Assembly: GCF_900107105.1 (NCBI RefSeq)
Contig: NZ_FNOT01000004.1
Location: forward strand, 310,001 to 374,000
Length of the DNA: 64,000 nucleotides
Direction of reading: 5' to 3'
Origin: Geodermatophilus africanus
GTDB lineage: Bacteria; Actinomycetota; Actinomycetes; Mycobacteriales; Geodermatophilaceae
A model generated the notes under the pieces. The model had not been told where the DNA came from. It ran no database searches and saw nothing but the letters and a program-made list of their open reading frames with translations. Numbering within the stretch: the stretch's first letter is position 1; every line of letters starts with the position of its first letter. The position numbers and the translations under genes were made by a program. Shown here one piece after another: positions 10,128 to 17,126 of the stretch.

Positions 10128-11213
10128 TCAGGCGGGGATGGCGGGGCGGCCGTGCACCCGCTCGACCCAGCGCGCGGGGTCGGTGAGCTCCTCGATCCGG
10201 GGCAGGTTCTCCGGCCCCTCCCACACCCGGTTGAAGCCTTCCATGCCGACGAGGTCGACGACCCCGCCGACGAACACCCGGCCCTCGGCGTACTGCCGCA
10301 TCTTCTGCTCGAGGCCGAGCAGCCGGCGCAGCACGCGGTCGATCGGGCCGCGGCCCTTGCGGCGCTGGGCGAACCGCTTGCGCAGCGTCCGCACCGACGG
10401 GACGACGTCCGGGCCGACGCCGTCCATCACGAACTCGGCGTGCCCCTCCACCAGGCTCATGACGGCGGTGACCCGGTCCAGGACGACGCGCTGCGCGGGG
10501 TCCTGCACGAGCGCCATGAGCCCGGCGTCGTCCCCGCCGTCGGCGCCGCGGGCGGCGTCGAGGACGCTGCGCAGCACGTCGCGGAGCCGGTCGCGCAGTA
10601 CGTCGGGGTCGAGGTCGGTGGCCTCGACGAACTCGGCCATCTGTCCCTCGAGGTGGTCTTTGAGCCACGGGACGGCGGTGAACTGCAGCTGGTGGGTGAC
10701 CTCGTGCAGGCACACCCACAGCCGGAAGTCGCCGGGGTCGACGCCGAGGCGGCGCTCGGCGTCCACGATGTTCGGGGCCACCAGGAGCAGCCTGCCGCCG
10801 GTGCCGAAGACCTCGTACTGGCCGAGCACGCGGGCGGAGAGGAAGGCGAGCACGCCGCCGGCCTGCACACCGGTGGCGCGGGCGCCGATGGCGGTGGCCA
10901 GAGGGCCGGGCCGGTGCTCCTGCCGGGCGGCGAGCGCGTCGACCAGCGGGTCGAGCAGCGCGGACATCCCCTGGGTGTTGGCGTCCACCCAGCCGGGCCG
11001 GTCGACGACGGCGACCTCGGGCACCGGGCCGCCCGGCACCGGACGCAGGCCGGTGAGGCCCTCGACGTGCGCGACGGCGGTGGCGGCGGCCTCGTGCAGC
11101 TCTCGGACGACGGCGGCGGCCTCCTCGCGCGTGGTCTCCGGCCCCGGGCCGACCAGGCGGCGGGCGGTGCGTCCGGCGAGGTCCCAGTCGACCATCGAGG
11201 CGGCGCTGCTCAT
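10128..11213 (-). CDS. Zinc-dependent metalloprotease, DUF2342 family
   Basis: A 361-residue protein with the gluzincin-type zinc motif HEVTH at 170-174 (context [14 protein letters not shown]) and the downstream segment GHAEFVMDG. The family is annotated variously as a zinc-dependent metalloprotease or as associated with coenzyme F420 genes; its substrates are unknown. It lies between dacB and tilS, the order known from mycobacteria. No signal peptide or membrane segment is evident, so it is probably cytosolic. The ATG at 11213 begins the family-like [13 protein letters not shown]. Confidence 0.88.
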   Translation of the reverse strand: MSSAASMVDWDLAGRTARRLVGPGPETTREEAAAVVRELHEAAATAVAHVEGLTGLRPVPGGPVPEVAVVDRPGWVDANTQGMSALLDPLVDALAARQEHRPGPLATAIGARATGVQAGGVLAFLSARVLGQYEVFGTGGRLLLVAPNIVDAERRLGVDPGDFRLWVCLHEVTHQLQFTAVPWLKDHLEGQMAEFVEATDLDPDVLRDRLRDVLRSVLDAARGADGGDDAGLMALVQDPAQRVVLDRVTAVMSLVEGHAEFVMDGVGPDVVPSVRTLRKRFAQRRKGRGPIDRVLRRLLGLEQKMRQYAEGRVFVGGVVDLVGMEGFNRVWEGPENLPRIEELTDPARWVERVHGRPAIPA

Positions 11214-11251
11214 CGCCTCACGGTAGGCCCTCCCGCAGGCGCCCGCCGCCG

Positions 11252-11310
11252 GCCCCTTCCCGGGTCCTGCCCCGAGCGTGCGAAGGGCGGCGAGGACGGA
11301 GGCCTTCCAC
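11252..11310 (-). repeat. Family A palindromic repeat between dacB and the zinc protease gene
   Basis: The minus strand reads GTGGAAGGCCTCCGTCCTC, then CGCCCTTCGCACGCTCGGGG and AGGACCCGGGAAGGGGCC. It is the best match to 34258-34317: the block GCCCTTCGCA is identical and the flanks differ at scattered sites. It sits just after the dacB stop (11332), in the direction of transcription. Confidence 0.75.
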
Positions 11311-11331
11311 GGTGGGGCCAGGAGGCCGCTC

Positions 11332-12750
11332 TCAGCGGCAGCCGCACGCGGCCAGCGCCGAGGCGACGTCGTCCAGCGCGGCCTCGGCGGCCAGCCCGTT
11401 GGCCGGCGCGCTGTCGGCGAGGACGGCGAAGACCAGCAGCCGGCCCTCGGCGGTGACCACCGTGCCGGCCAGGCCGTGCACGCCCAGCAGCGTGCCGGTC
11501 TTGGCGCGCACCGAGCCCGGCGCCGTCTGCGGGTCCTCGTCGCCGCGCTCGGCCAGCGTGCCGTCGTAGCCGGCGACGGGCAGCCCGGAGAGGACCGCGG
11601 AGGCGTCGGCCAGCGTGCCGTCGGCGGCGCCGGTGAGCAGGTCGGCGAGCAGCGAGACGGGGACCCGGTCGGTGGTGGACAGGCCGCTGCCGTCGGCCAG
11701 CGAGACGCCGGTGACGTCGAGCCCGGCGCCGGCCAGCGCGTCGGTGACCGCCTCGGCGGACCCCTCGAAGGTGGCCGGCAGGCCGCCGGCGAGCGCGACG
11801 TGGCGGGCCAGCGACTCGGTGAGCAGGTTGTCCGACTGGGACAGCGCCTGCTCGACCAGCCGGGCCACGGGCGCCGACCGCACGCTCCCCAGGGTCTGCG
11901 CGCCCTGCGGCGCGTCGCCCAGGACGACGGTCGCGTCGGGCGCGCCGAGCGCGACGGCCAGCGCGGTGCCGGCGTCGGTGCCCGGGGCGCCGCTGCGTTG
12001 CAGCTCCGTGGGGCTGACCCGGGCGCCGTCGACGGCGGTCGCGGTGACCGGGGCGGCGTAGGTGGACGGCGCGTCGCCGGGCCCCCAGCTGGCGGCGGTG
12101 AGCGGGCCGTCGAACAGCGAGTTGTCGACGACGACGCGGCTGACCTCGGTGCCCGGCGGCAGGGCGGCCCCCACCTGTGCGGCGAGCTCGGCGACGGTGG
12201 GCGCCCCGGGGTAGGTCAGCGAGGGGACCGTCCGCGACAGCGTCGGGTCGCCACCGCCCACGAGCACCACCTCGTCCGCAGCGGCGCCCGCGACCACGGT
12301 GGTCTCCAGCGTGGCGTCGGGGCCCAGGGTGGTCAGCGCGGCGACTGCCGTCAGCAGCTTGGCCGTCGAGGCCGGCGTGGACGGGTCGTCCCCGTTCTGG
12401 TCGAGCAGCACGTCGCCGGAGGCGACGTCGACCACCTGCGCCTCGACGCCGGGGCCCAGGGCGGGAGCGGCCAGCAGCGGCGCCAGCTCGCCCGCGAGCA
12501 CCGTGGCGTTCGGAGCGGGCGCCTGCGACGACAGCGCCGCGAGCACCGGGGCGGCCGGCTCGACGTCGGGCAGCCGGGCGTCCGCGGCGGCGACCTCCGG
12601 AGCGCCGTCGTCCCCCTGCGGGGCGGCGACGAACCAGACGCCGGCACCCGCCACGAGCAGCAGCGCGAGCACCACGAGGACGAGGCGGCGACGGAACCGG
12701 GAGTACTTCGGCGTGACGGTCGCCGACCCGCTGGACGCGATGGTGCCCAC
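11332..12750 (-). CDS. dacB: D-alanyl-D-alanine carboxypeptidase/endopeptidase (peptidase S13, PBP4 type)
   Basis: Trims peptidoglycan stem peptides in the cell wall. The 472 residues have an N-terminal membrane anchor (about 23-42), a Gly/Ala/Pro-rich spacer, and all three penicillin-binding motifs: S128-T-A-K131 with catalytic Ser128, S306-D-N308, and K417-T-G419. The GTG at 12750 is preceded closely by GGGG; the start is moderately sure. It is divergent from ppa with 55 bases between, the mycobacterial arrangement. Confidence 0.93.
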   Translation of the reverse strand: MGTIASSGSATVTPKYSRFRRRLVLVVLALLLVAGAGVWFVAAPQGDDGAPEVAAADARLPDVEPAAPVLAALSSQAPAPNATVLAGELAPLLAAPALGPGVEAQVVDVASGDVLLDQNGDDPSTPASTAKLLTAVAALTTLGPDATLETTVVAGAAADEVVLVGGGDPTLSRTVPSLTYPGAPTVAELAAQVGAALPPGTEVSRVVVDNSLFDGPLTAASWGPGDAPSTYAAPVTATAVDGARVSPTELQRSGAPGTDAGTALAVALGAPDATVVLGDAPQGAQTLGSVRSAPVARLVEQALSQSDNLLTESLARHVALAGGLPATFEGSAEAVTDALAGAGLDVTGVSLADGSGLSTTDRVPVSLLADLLTGAADGTLADASAVLSGLPVAGYDGTLAERGDEDPQTAPGSVRAKTGTLLGVHGLAGTVVTAEGRLLVFAVLADSAPANGLAAEAALDDVASALAACGCR

Positions 12751-12805
12751 CCCCTGAAGCGACCTCCGGCGGTCCTCCGGGGTCCGATCCGCCACACTAC
12801 GTCCC

Positions 12806-13300
12806 GTGCAGTTCGACGTGACGGTAGAGATCCCGAAGGGCCAGCGGAACAAGTACGAGCTGGACCACGCCACCGGACGCATCCGCTTGGACCGGATGCT
12901 GTTCACCTCCACCCGCTATCCGGCGGACTACGGGTACATCGAGAACACCCTGGGGCAGGACGGCGACCCGCTCGACGCCCTGGTGATCCTCGACGAGCCG
13001 ACGTTCCCCGGATGCCTGATCACCTGCCGCGCCATCGGCATGTTCCGGATGACCGACGAGGCCGGAGGGGACGACAAGGTCCTCTGCGTGCCGGCGACGG
13101 ACCCGCGGATGGCGCACTTGATCGACATCCACGACGTGTCGGAGTTCGACCGCCTGGAGATCCAGCACTTCTTCGAGACCTACAAGGACCTCGAGCCGGG
13201 CAAGTCGGTCGAGGGCGCGGAGTGGGTCGGCCACTCCGAGGCGGAGGCGGAGATCAACGCCTCACTGCAGCGGGCCGAGGAAGCCGAACCCCACCACTGA
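12806..13300 (+). CDS. ppa: Inorganic pyrophosphatase (family I)
   Basis: Hydrolyses pyrophosphate released by biosynthesis, in the cytosol. The 164 residues match the compact bacterial family I enzyme: [13 protein letters not shown] at the start, [13 protein letters not shown], and the metal-binding D52-G-D54-P-L-D57. Start GTG at 12806. The gene is followed by short hairpins (13301-13317 and 13397-13430). A membrane pyrophosphatase (22211-24466) is also encoded here, so the cell has both soluble and ion-pumping enzymes. Confidence 0.97.
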   Translation: MQFDVTVEIPKGQRNKYELDHATGRIRLDRMLFTSTRYPADYGYIENTLGQDGDPLDALVILDEPTFPGCLITCRAIGMFRMTDEAGGDDKVLCVPATDPRMAHLIDIHDVSEFDRLEIQHFFETYKDLEPGKSVEGAEWVGHSEAEAEINASLQRAEEAEPHH

Positions 13301-13317
13301 GGAAGGACCACCCTTCC
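13301..13317 (+). terminator. Short hairpin after ppa (partial family A head)
   Basis: GGAAGG-accac-CCTTCC directly after the ppa stop forms a 6-bp stem. The GGAAGGACC head is the start of the family A repeat, and the following bases keep some of its loop (CCCACGCTCGGCGCGGG). There is no T-run. Confidence 0.45.
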
Positions 13318-13396
13318 GCCCACGCTCGGCGCGGGAGTCTGGAGGGTGGACACCCTGGCCCGCCACCGAGCGGCCGCCGAGCGCACGACGGACGTC

Positions 13397-13430
13397 GACG
13401 GCGGCGCACCCCACGAGGTGCGCCGCCGTC
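13397..13430 (+). terminator. Perfect 14-bp hairpin downstream of ppa
   Basis: GACGGCGGCGCACC (13397-13410) pairs perfectly with 13417-13430 across a 6-base loop. It lies between ppa (plus) and tRNA-Thr (minus), facing both. No T-run follows on either strand, as is common for actinobacterial terminators. Confidence 0.6.
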
Positions 13431-13457
13431 AGCGTGTCTGGGCCCCGTGCGGACGAC

Positions 13458-13486
13458 AGCGGCCCCGTCCGGTGGACGGGGCCGCT
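13458..13486 (-). terminator. 13-bp hairpin immediately downstream of tRNA-Thr
   Basis: AGCGGCCCCGTCC (13458-13470) pairs with 13474-13486 across a 3-base loop. It begins 7 bases past the tRNA 3' end on the minus strand, the expected place for the tRNA terminator. Confidence 0.65.
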
Positions 13487-13492
13487 GGGTGG

Positions 13493-13565
13493 AGCCGCCT
13501 GTCGGAATCGAACCGACGACCTTCTCATTACGAGTGAGATGCTCTACCGACTGAGCTAAGGCGGC
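13493..13565 (-). tRNA. tRNA-Thr (anticodon CGT)
   Basis: The minus strand folds into a full cloverleaf: acceptor GCCGCCT/AGGCGGC, D arm GCTC/GAGC, anticodon stem TCTCA/TGAGA around loop CTCGTAA (anticodon CGT), variable loop AGGTC, and T arm GTCGG-TTCGATT-CCGAC. It is 73 bases with discriminator U, and CCA is not encoded. It reads ACG threonine codons, common in such GC-rich genomes. Confidence 0.95.
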
Positions 13566-13623
13566 GCGCGTGCCCAGCCAGCTTACGTGACCGCTCCGCT
13601 CCCCCGGCGCAGGCCCCGGCGGG

Positions 13624-14787
13624 TCACGATGGCAGCCGCAGCGCCACGGTGAGCGCCTCCATCGCGATCTGCGGCTTCACGTTCTGCTCGATCGCGACGC
13701 GGCAGGCCAGGACGGCCTCGATGCGGCGGAGGGCCCCCTCCGCGCCGATCCGCCGCGCCAACTCCTGGGCGTCGGCGCGGCGGTCCGGGTGGTTCAAGGG
13801 CAACGGCTCCGCCGGCGCGGAGTTGAGGACCAGCGCGTCCCGGTAGATCCCGGCGAGGTCGACCAGGGCGCGGTCGAGGGAGTCACGACCGATGCGCGTC
13901 GCCCGCACCTTCTGCCGGCGCTCGAGCTCCTTCAGCTGCCCGGCGCTCCCTCGGCTCGCGGCGGCGACACCGGGGCCGCGGGCGCCCACACCCAGGCTGT
14001 TCTTGAGCGCCTCCGTCTCGGCGGCGTCCAGGGCATCGGTCGCTGTGTCGGTCTCCTCCTGCGCCGCACCGACGAGGTCGTCCGCGGCGTTCAGGCAGGC
14101 GGCGAGGGAGACGAGCGAGAGCGGGATGTCGAGCACTGCCTTGCGGCTCAGCCGGGCCTCCTCGTCCCGAGCGAGCCGCCGGGCACGTCCGACATGGCCG
14201 CCGGAGGCACCGGCGGACCAGGCGGCCAGCGCGGGGTCGACGCCGTCTCGGCGGACCAGGACGTCGGCGACCGCGTCGACCGCCGGGGTGCGCAGGCCGA
14301 CCACCCGGCACCGCGAGCGGATGGTGACCTTGATGTCGTCGGGGTGCAAGCTCGGCGCGCACAGCATGACGACCGTGCGCGATGGCGGCTCCTCGATCAT
14401 CTTCAGCACGGCGTTGGCTGCGTGTTCCGTCATCCGGTCGGCGTCCTCGACGATGATCACCTGCCAGCGTCCCTGGGACGGCGCGCGGCCGGCGATGAAC
14501 ACCAGTTCCCGCGCCTCCTTGGCGCCGATGGACAGCCCCTCCGGGTCGATGACGGTGATGTCGGAGTGTGTCCCGGCGAGCACCGTCCGGCAGGCGTGGC
14601 AGGTGCCGTCGCCGCCGTCGGGGCACTGCAGCGCGGCGGCGAAGGCGCGGGCGGCGACCGACCGCCCCGACCCCGGCGGGCCGGTGAACAGCCAGGCGTG
14701 GGTCATCGCCGTCGTGTCGGCGACGGCTGCCTGCAGCTCGGCGACGACCGCCGGCTGGCCGATGACCCGGTCCCAGACGCCACTCAC
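13624..14787 (-). CDS. holB: DNA polymerase III subunit delta'
   Basis: Clamp-loader subunit of the replicative polymerase. The 387 residues start MSGVWDRVIGQPAVVAEL and carry Walker A-like GPPGSGRS, a zinc-type cysteine cluster (CPDGGDGTCHAC), the EDADRMTEHAANAVLK region and the SRC motif (IRSRCRVV). The arginine replacing lysine in the P-loop fits the non-hydrolysing delta' subunit. GTG at 14787 overlaps the tmk stop in GTGA, the common tmk-holB coupling. Confidence 0.95.
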   Translation of the reverse strand: MSGVWDRVIGQPAVVAELQAAVADTTAMTHAWLFTGPPGSGRSVAARAFAAALQCPDGGDGTCHACRTVLAGTHSDITVIDPEGLSIGAKEARELVFIAGRAPSQGRWQVIIVEDADRMTEHAANAVLKMIEEPPSRTVVMLCAPSLHPDDIKVTIRSRCRVVGLRTPAVDAVADVLVRRDGVDPALAAWSAGASGGHVGRARRLARDEEARLSRKAVLDIPLSLVSLAACLNAADDLVGAAQEETDTATDALDAAETEALKNSLGVGARGPGVAAASRGSAGQLKELERRQKVRATRIGRDSLDRALVDLAGIYRDALVLNSAPAEPLPLNHPDRRADAQELARRIGAEGALRRIEAVLACRVAIEQNVKPQIAMEALTVALRLPS

Positions 14788-15461
14788 GACCGCACCCCCA
14801 GCAGCGCGCCCACCCGCTCCCGGACGTCGGCGGCGAGCTCGTCGACGCTGCGCGTGGCGTCGAGCACGAGGTAGCGCCCCGGCTCGGCCGCGGCGAGCGT
14901 GCGGAAGGTGTCGCGGACCCGCTCGTGGAACTCCAGCGACTCCGACTCCAGCCGGTCGGCGACCGCCCGGCCGCGGGCGCGCGCCAGCCCGGTCTCCGGG
15001 GACAGGTCGAGCAGCACGGTGAGGTCCGGGCGCAGCCCCTGGGTGGCCCACCGGGAGATCGCCGCGACGTCGTCCAGGCCGATGGTGCGCCCGGCGCCCT
15101 GGTAGGCCAGCGAGCTGTCGACGTACCGGTCGGTCACGACCACCTCGCCGGCCGCCAGTGCGGGGTGGAGGACGGCGTGCGTGTGCTGGGCGCGGTCGGC
15201 GGCGTACAGCAGCGCCTCGGCGCGCGGGGACAGCCCGGTGTGCGCGCGGTCGAGCACGATCGCCCGGACGGCCGCACCGGCCGGGGTGCCGCCGGGCTCG
15301 AAGGTGGCCCGCGCCGCCCGGCCCTGCGCGGTCAGCCACTCGCACAGCAGCCGGACCTGGGTGGACTTGCCCGCGCCCTCGCCACCCTCGAACGCGACGA
15401 ACAGCCCGCGGGGGTGGGCGGCGGCCTCGACGGGGAGGGCGGGTGGACCGTCGTCGGACAC
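14784..15461 (-). CDS. tmk: Thymidylate kinase
   Basis: Phosphorylates dTMP to dTDP. Visible motifs are the P-loop FEGGEGAGKST, the TFEPGGTPAG region, and DRYVDSSLAYQGAGR with the DR(Y) motif. GTG at 15461 (225 residues) was chosen because GGGAG lies 4 bases upstream; GTG at 15503 would add 14 residues. It is coupled to holB by a GTGA overlap, which makes dTTP supply and replication genes co-transcribed. Confidence 0.95.
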   Translation of the reverse strand: MSDDGPPALPVEAAAHPRGLFVAFEGGEGAGKSTQVRLLCEWLTAQGRAARATFEPGGTPAGAAVRAIVLDRAHTGLSPRAEALLYAADRAQHTHAVLHPALAAGEVVVTDRYVDSSLAYQGAGRTIGLDDVAAISRWATQGLRPDLTVLLDLSPETGLARARGRAVADRLESESLEFHERVRDTFRTLAAAEPGRYLVLDATRSVDELAADVRERVGALLGVRS

Positions 15462-15553
15462 GGGGCTCCCGGGCTGCGTGGGTGGCGGTACGGCGACGGT
15501 CACGCTACCGGCCGGGACCGACGGTCCCCGGCTCCCGGCCCTAGGGTCGGGCC

Positions 15554-16342
15554 GTGACGAGCAGCGCCCCGTGGGACCCCACCGGCTACCTGCGCTTCGG
15601 CGACGAGCGGGCGCGGCCGTTCGCCGACCTGCTGGCCCGTGTCGGCGCCCGCGAGCCGCGGACCGTGGTCGACCTCGGCTGCGGCGAGGGCGCGCTGACC
15701 GCGTCGCTGGCGCAGCGGTGGCCGGGCGCGCGGGTCACCGGGGTCGACTCCTCGCCGGAGATGCTCGCCGCGGCCGCCGCGCACGCCGTCCCCGGCCGGG
15801 TGGCCTTCGCCCTCGGCGACGTCCGGGAGTGGCGGCCCGACGAGCCGGTCGACGTCCTGGTCACGAACGCCGTCCTGCACTGGGCGCCCGGCCACGCCGA
15901 CCTGCTGCGCCGGTGGACCGGACAGCTCGCGCCCAGCGGGTGGCTGGCGCTGCAGGTGCCCGGCAACTGGCGGGCGCCGACGCACGCGCTGCTGGCCGCG
16001 CTGTGCCGCTCGCCCCGATGGGCCGGGCTCGTGGGCGACGCGGCGCCGGCGGAGGACGCGGTGCTCGACCCGGCCGGCTACCTGGAGGTCCTCGCCGGCG
16101 CGGGGTTGGCCGTCGAGGCGTGGGAGACGACCTACCTGCACGTGCTGCGCGGGGAGGACCCGGTGCTGGCCTGGGTGCGCTCGACCGTGCTGCGGCCGGT
16201 GCTCGCGCAGTTGGAGGAGGACGACGCCGCCGAGCTCACCGCCGAGTACGCCGCGGCGCTGCGGACTGCCTACCCGCGCCGCCCGGACGGGACGACGCTG
16301 CTGCCCTTCCGGCGGGTGTTCGCCGTCGGGCACGCCACCTGA
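15554..16342 (+). CDS. tam: trans-Aconitate 2-methyltransferase
   Basis: A 262-residue SAM-dependent methyltransferase expected to methylate trans-aconitate, an inhibitor of the citric acid cycle. Motif I is VVDLGCGEG, and the family-specific layout is present throughout: SAPWDPTGYLRFGDERARPF at the N-terminus, TNAVLHWAPGH, and LQVPGNWRAPTHALL. This resembles E. coli Tam along its length. GTG at 15554. It is divergent from tmk (92 bases) and convergent with the next methyltransferase. Confidence 0.88.
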   Translation: MTSSAPWDPTGYLRFGDERARPFADLLARVGAREPRTVVDLGCGEGALTASLAQRWPGARVTGVDSSPEMLAAAAAHAVPGRVAFALGDVREWRPDEPVDVLVTNAVLHWAPGHADLLRRWTGQLAPSGWLALQVPGNWRAPTHALLAALCRSPRWAGLVGDAAPAEDAVLDPAGYLEVLAGAGLAVEAWETTYLHVLRGEDPVLAWVRSTVLRPVLAQLEEDDAAELTAEYAAALRTAYPRRPDGTTLLPFRRVFAVGHAT

Positions 16343-16353
16343 GTCGTCAGGGG

Positions 16354-17118
16354 TCAGCCGGGGGTCAGCCGGTAGGCGTCCGTGCGGTAGGGCAGGTCGA
16401 CGAGGTCGCGGCCGCGGGTGTCGGGGTGGGTGTCGAGCACCGCGCGGACCTCGCCGACAAACTGCTCCCGCCGGTCGGCGTCCATCATGGCGACGTAGCT
16501 GCGCGTGGCGATGCCGGCGACCACCTGCTCGGGGCCGAGACGCTGCACGATCCCGGAGCGGTGGTGCTCGACCCGGGCGCCCAGTGCGCGGGCGAAGGCC
16601 TCGACGACGCCCTGGTCGGCCTCGTGACCGCGGGCCTCGGCCGCCAGCGCCCGGCCGAGCGCGGTCACCCACGAGACCTCCTCGTCGCGGGTGTTCCACA
16701 CCAGGCCGATCACGCCGCCGGGACGCAGCACCCGCCGCAGCTGCGCGGCCGCGGGCTCCGGGTCGAACCAGTGCGCGGCCTGCCCGGCGACGACGGCGTC
16801 GACGCTGCCGTCGGGCAGGGGGACGGCCTCCGCGTCCCCGACGTGCGTGGGCACCTGCGGGTACCGCACGCGGAGCTCGGCGAGCATCGGCTCGGCGGGG
16901 TCGACGGCGACCACCTCGTGCCCGGCCGCGAGCAGCCCGCCGGTGAGCAGCCCGGTTCCGGCGCCCAGGTCGAGCACGTGGCGCGGGCGGTTCCCCACCA
17001 GGAAGACCACGGCGTCGGCCGGGTAGGCCGGCCGGTGCGCCGCGTAGCCGGCGGCCACGGAGCCGAACGAGGCCGCTCGCTGCCGCCGGCTCTCGGCGTC
17101 GAGCTCGTGGCCCGGCAC
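16354..17118 (-). CDS. Class I SAM-dependent methyltransferase
   Basis: A 254-residue protein with SAM-binding motif I LDLGAGTGLLTGGL and the acidic motif II VVAVDPAEPML, in the UbiE/type-11 methyltransferase fold. The N-terminus (RAASFGSVAAGYAAHRPAYP) is typical of a widespread but poorly assigned subgroup. The substrate is unknown. It starts 8 bases after the topA stop region on the same strand and could be read through from topA. GTG at 17118. Confidence 0.85.
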   Translation of the reverse strand: MPGHELDAESRRQRAASFGSVAAGYAAHRPAYPADAVVFLVGNRPRHVLDLGAGTGLLTGGLLAAGHEVVAVDPAEPMLAELRVRYPQVPTHVGDAEAVPLPDGSVDAVVAGQAAHWFDPEPAAAQLRRVLRPGGVIGLVWNTRDEEVSWVTALGRALAAEARGHEADQGVVEAFARALGARVEHHRSGIVQRLGPEQVVAGIATRSYVAMMDADRREQFVGEVRAVLDTHPDTRGRDLVDLPYRTDAYRLTPG

Positions 17119-17126
17119 GGCGGCCG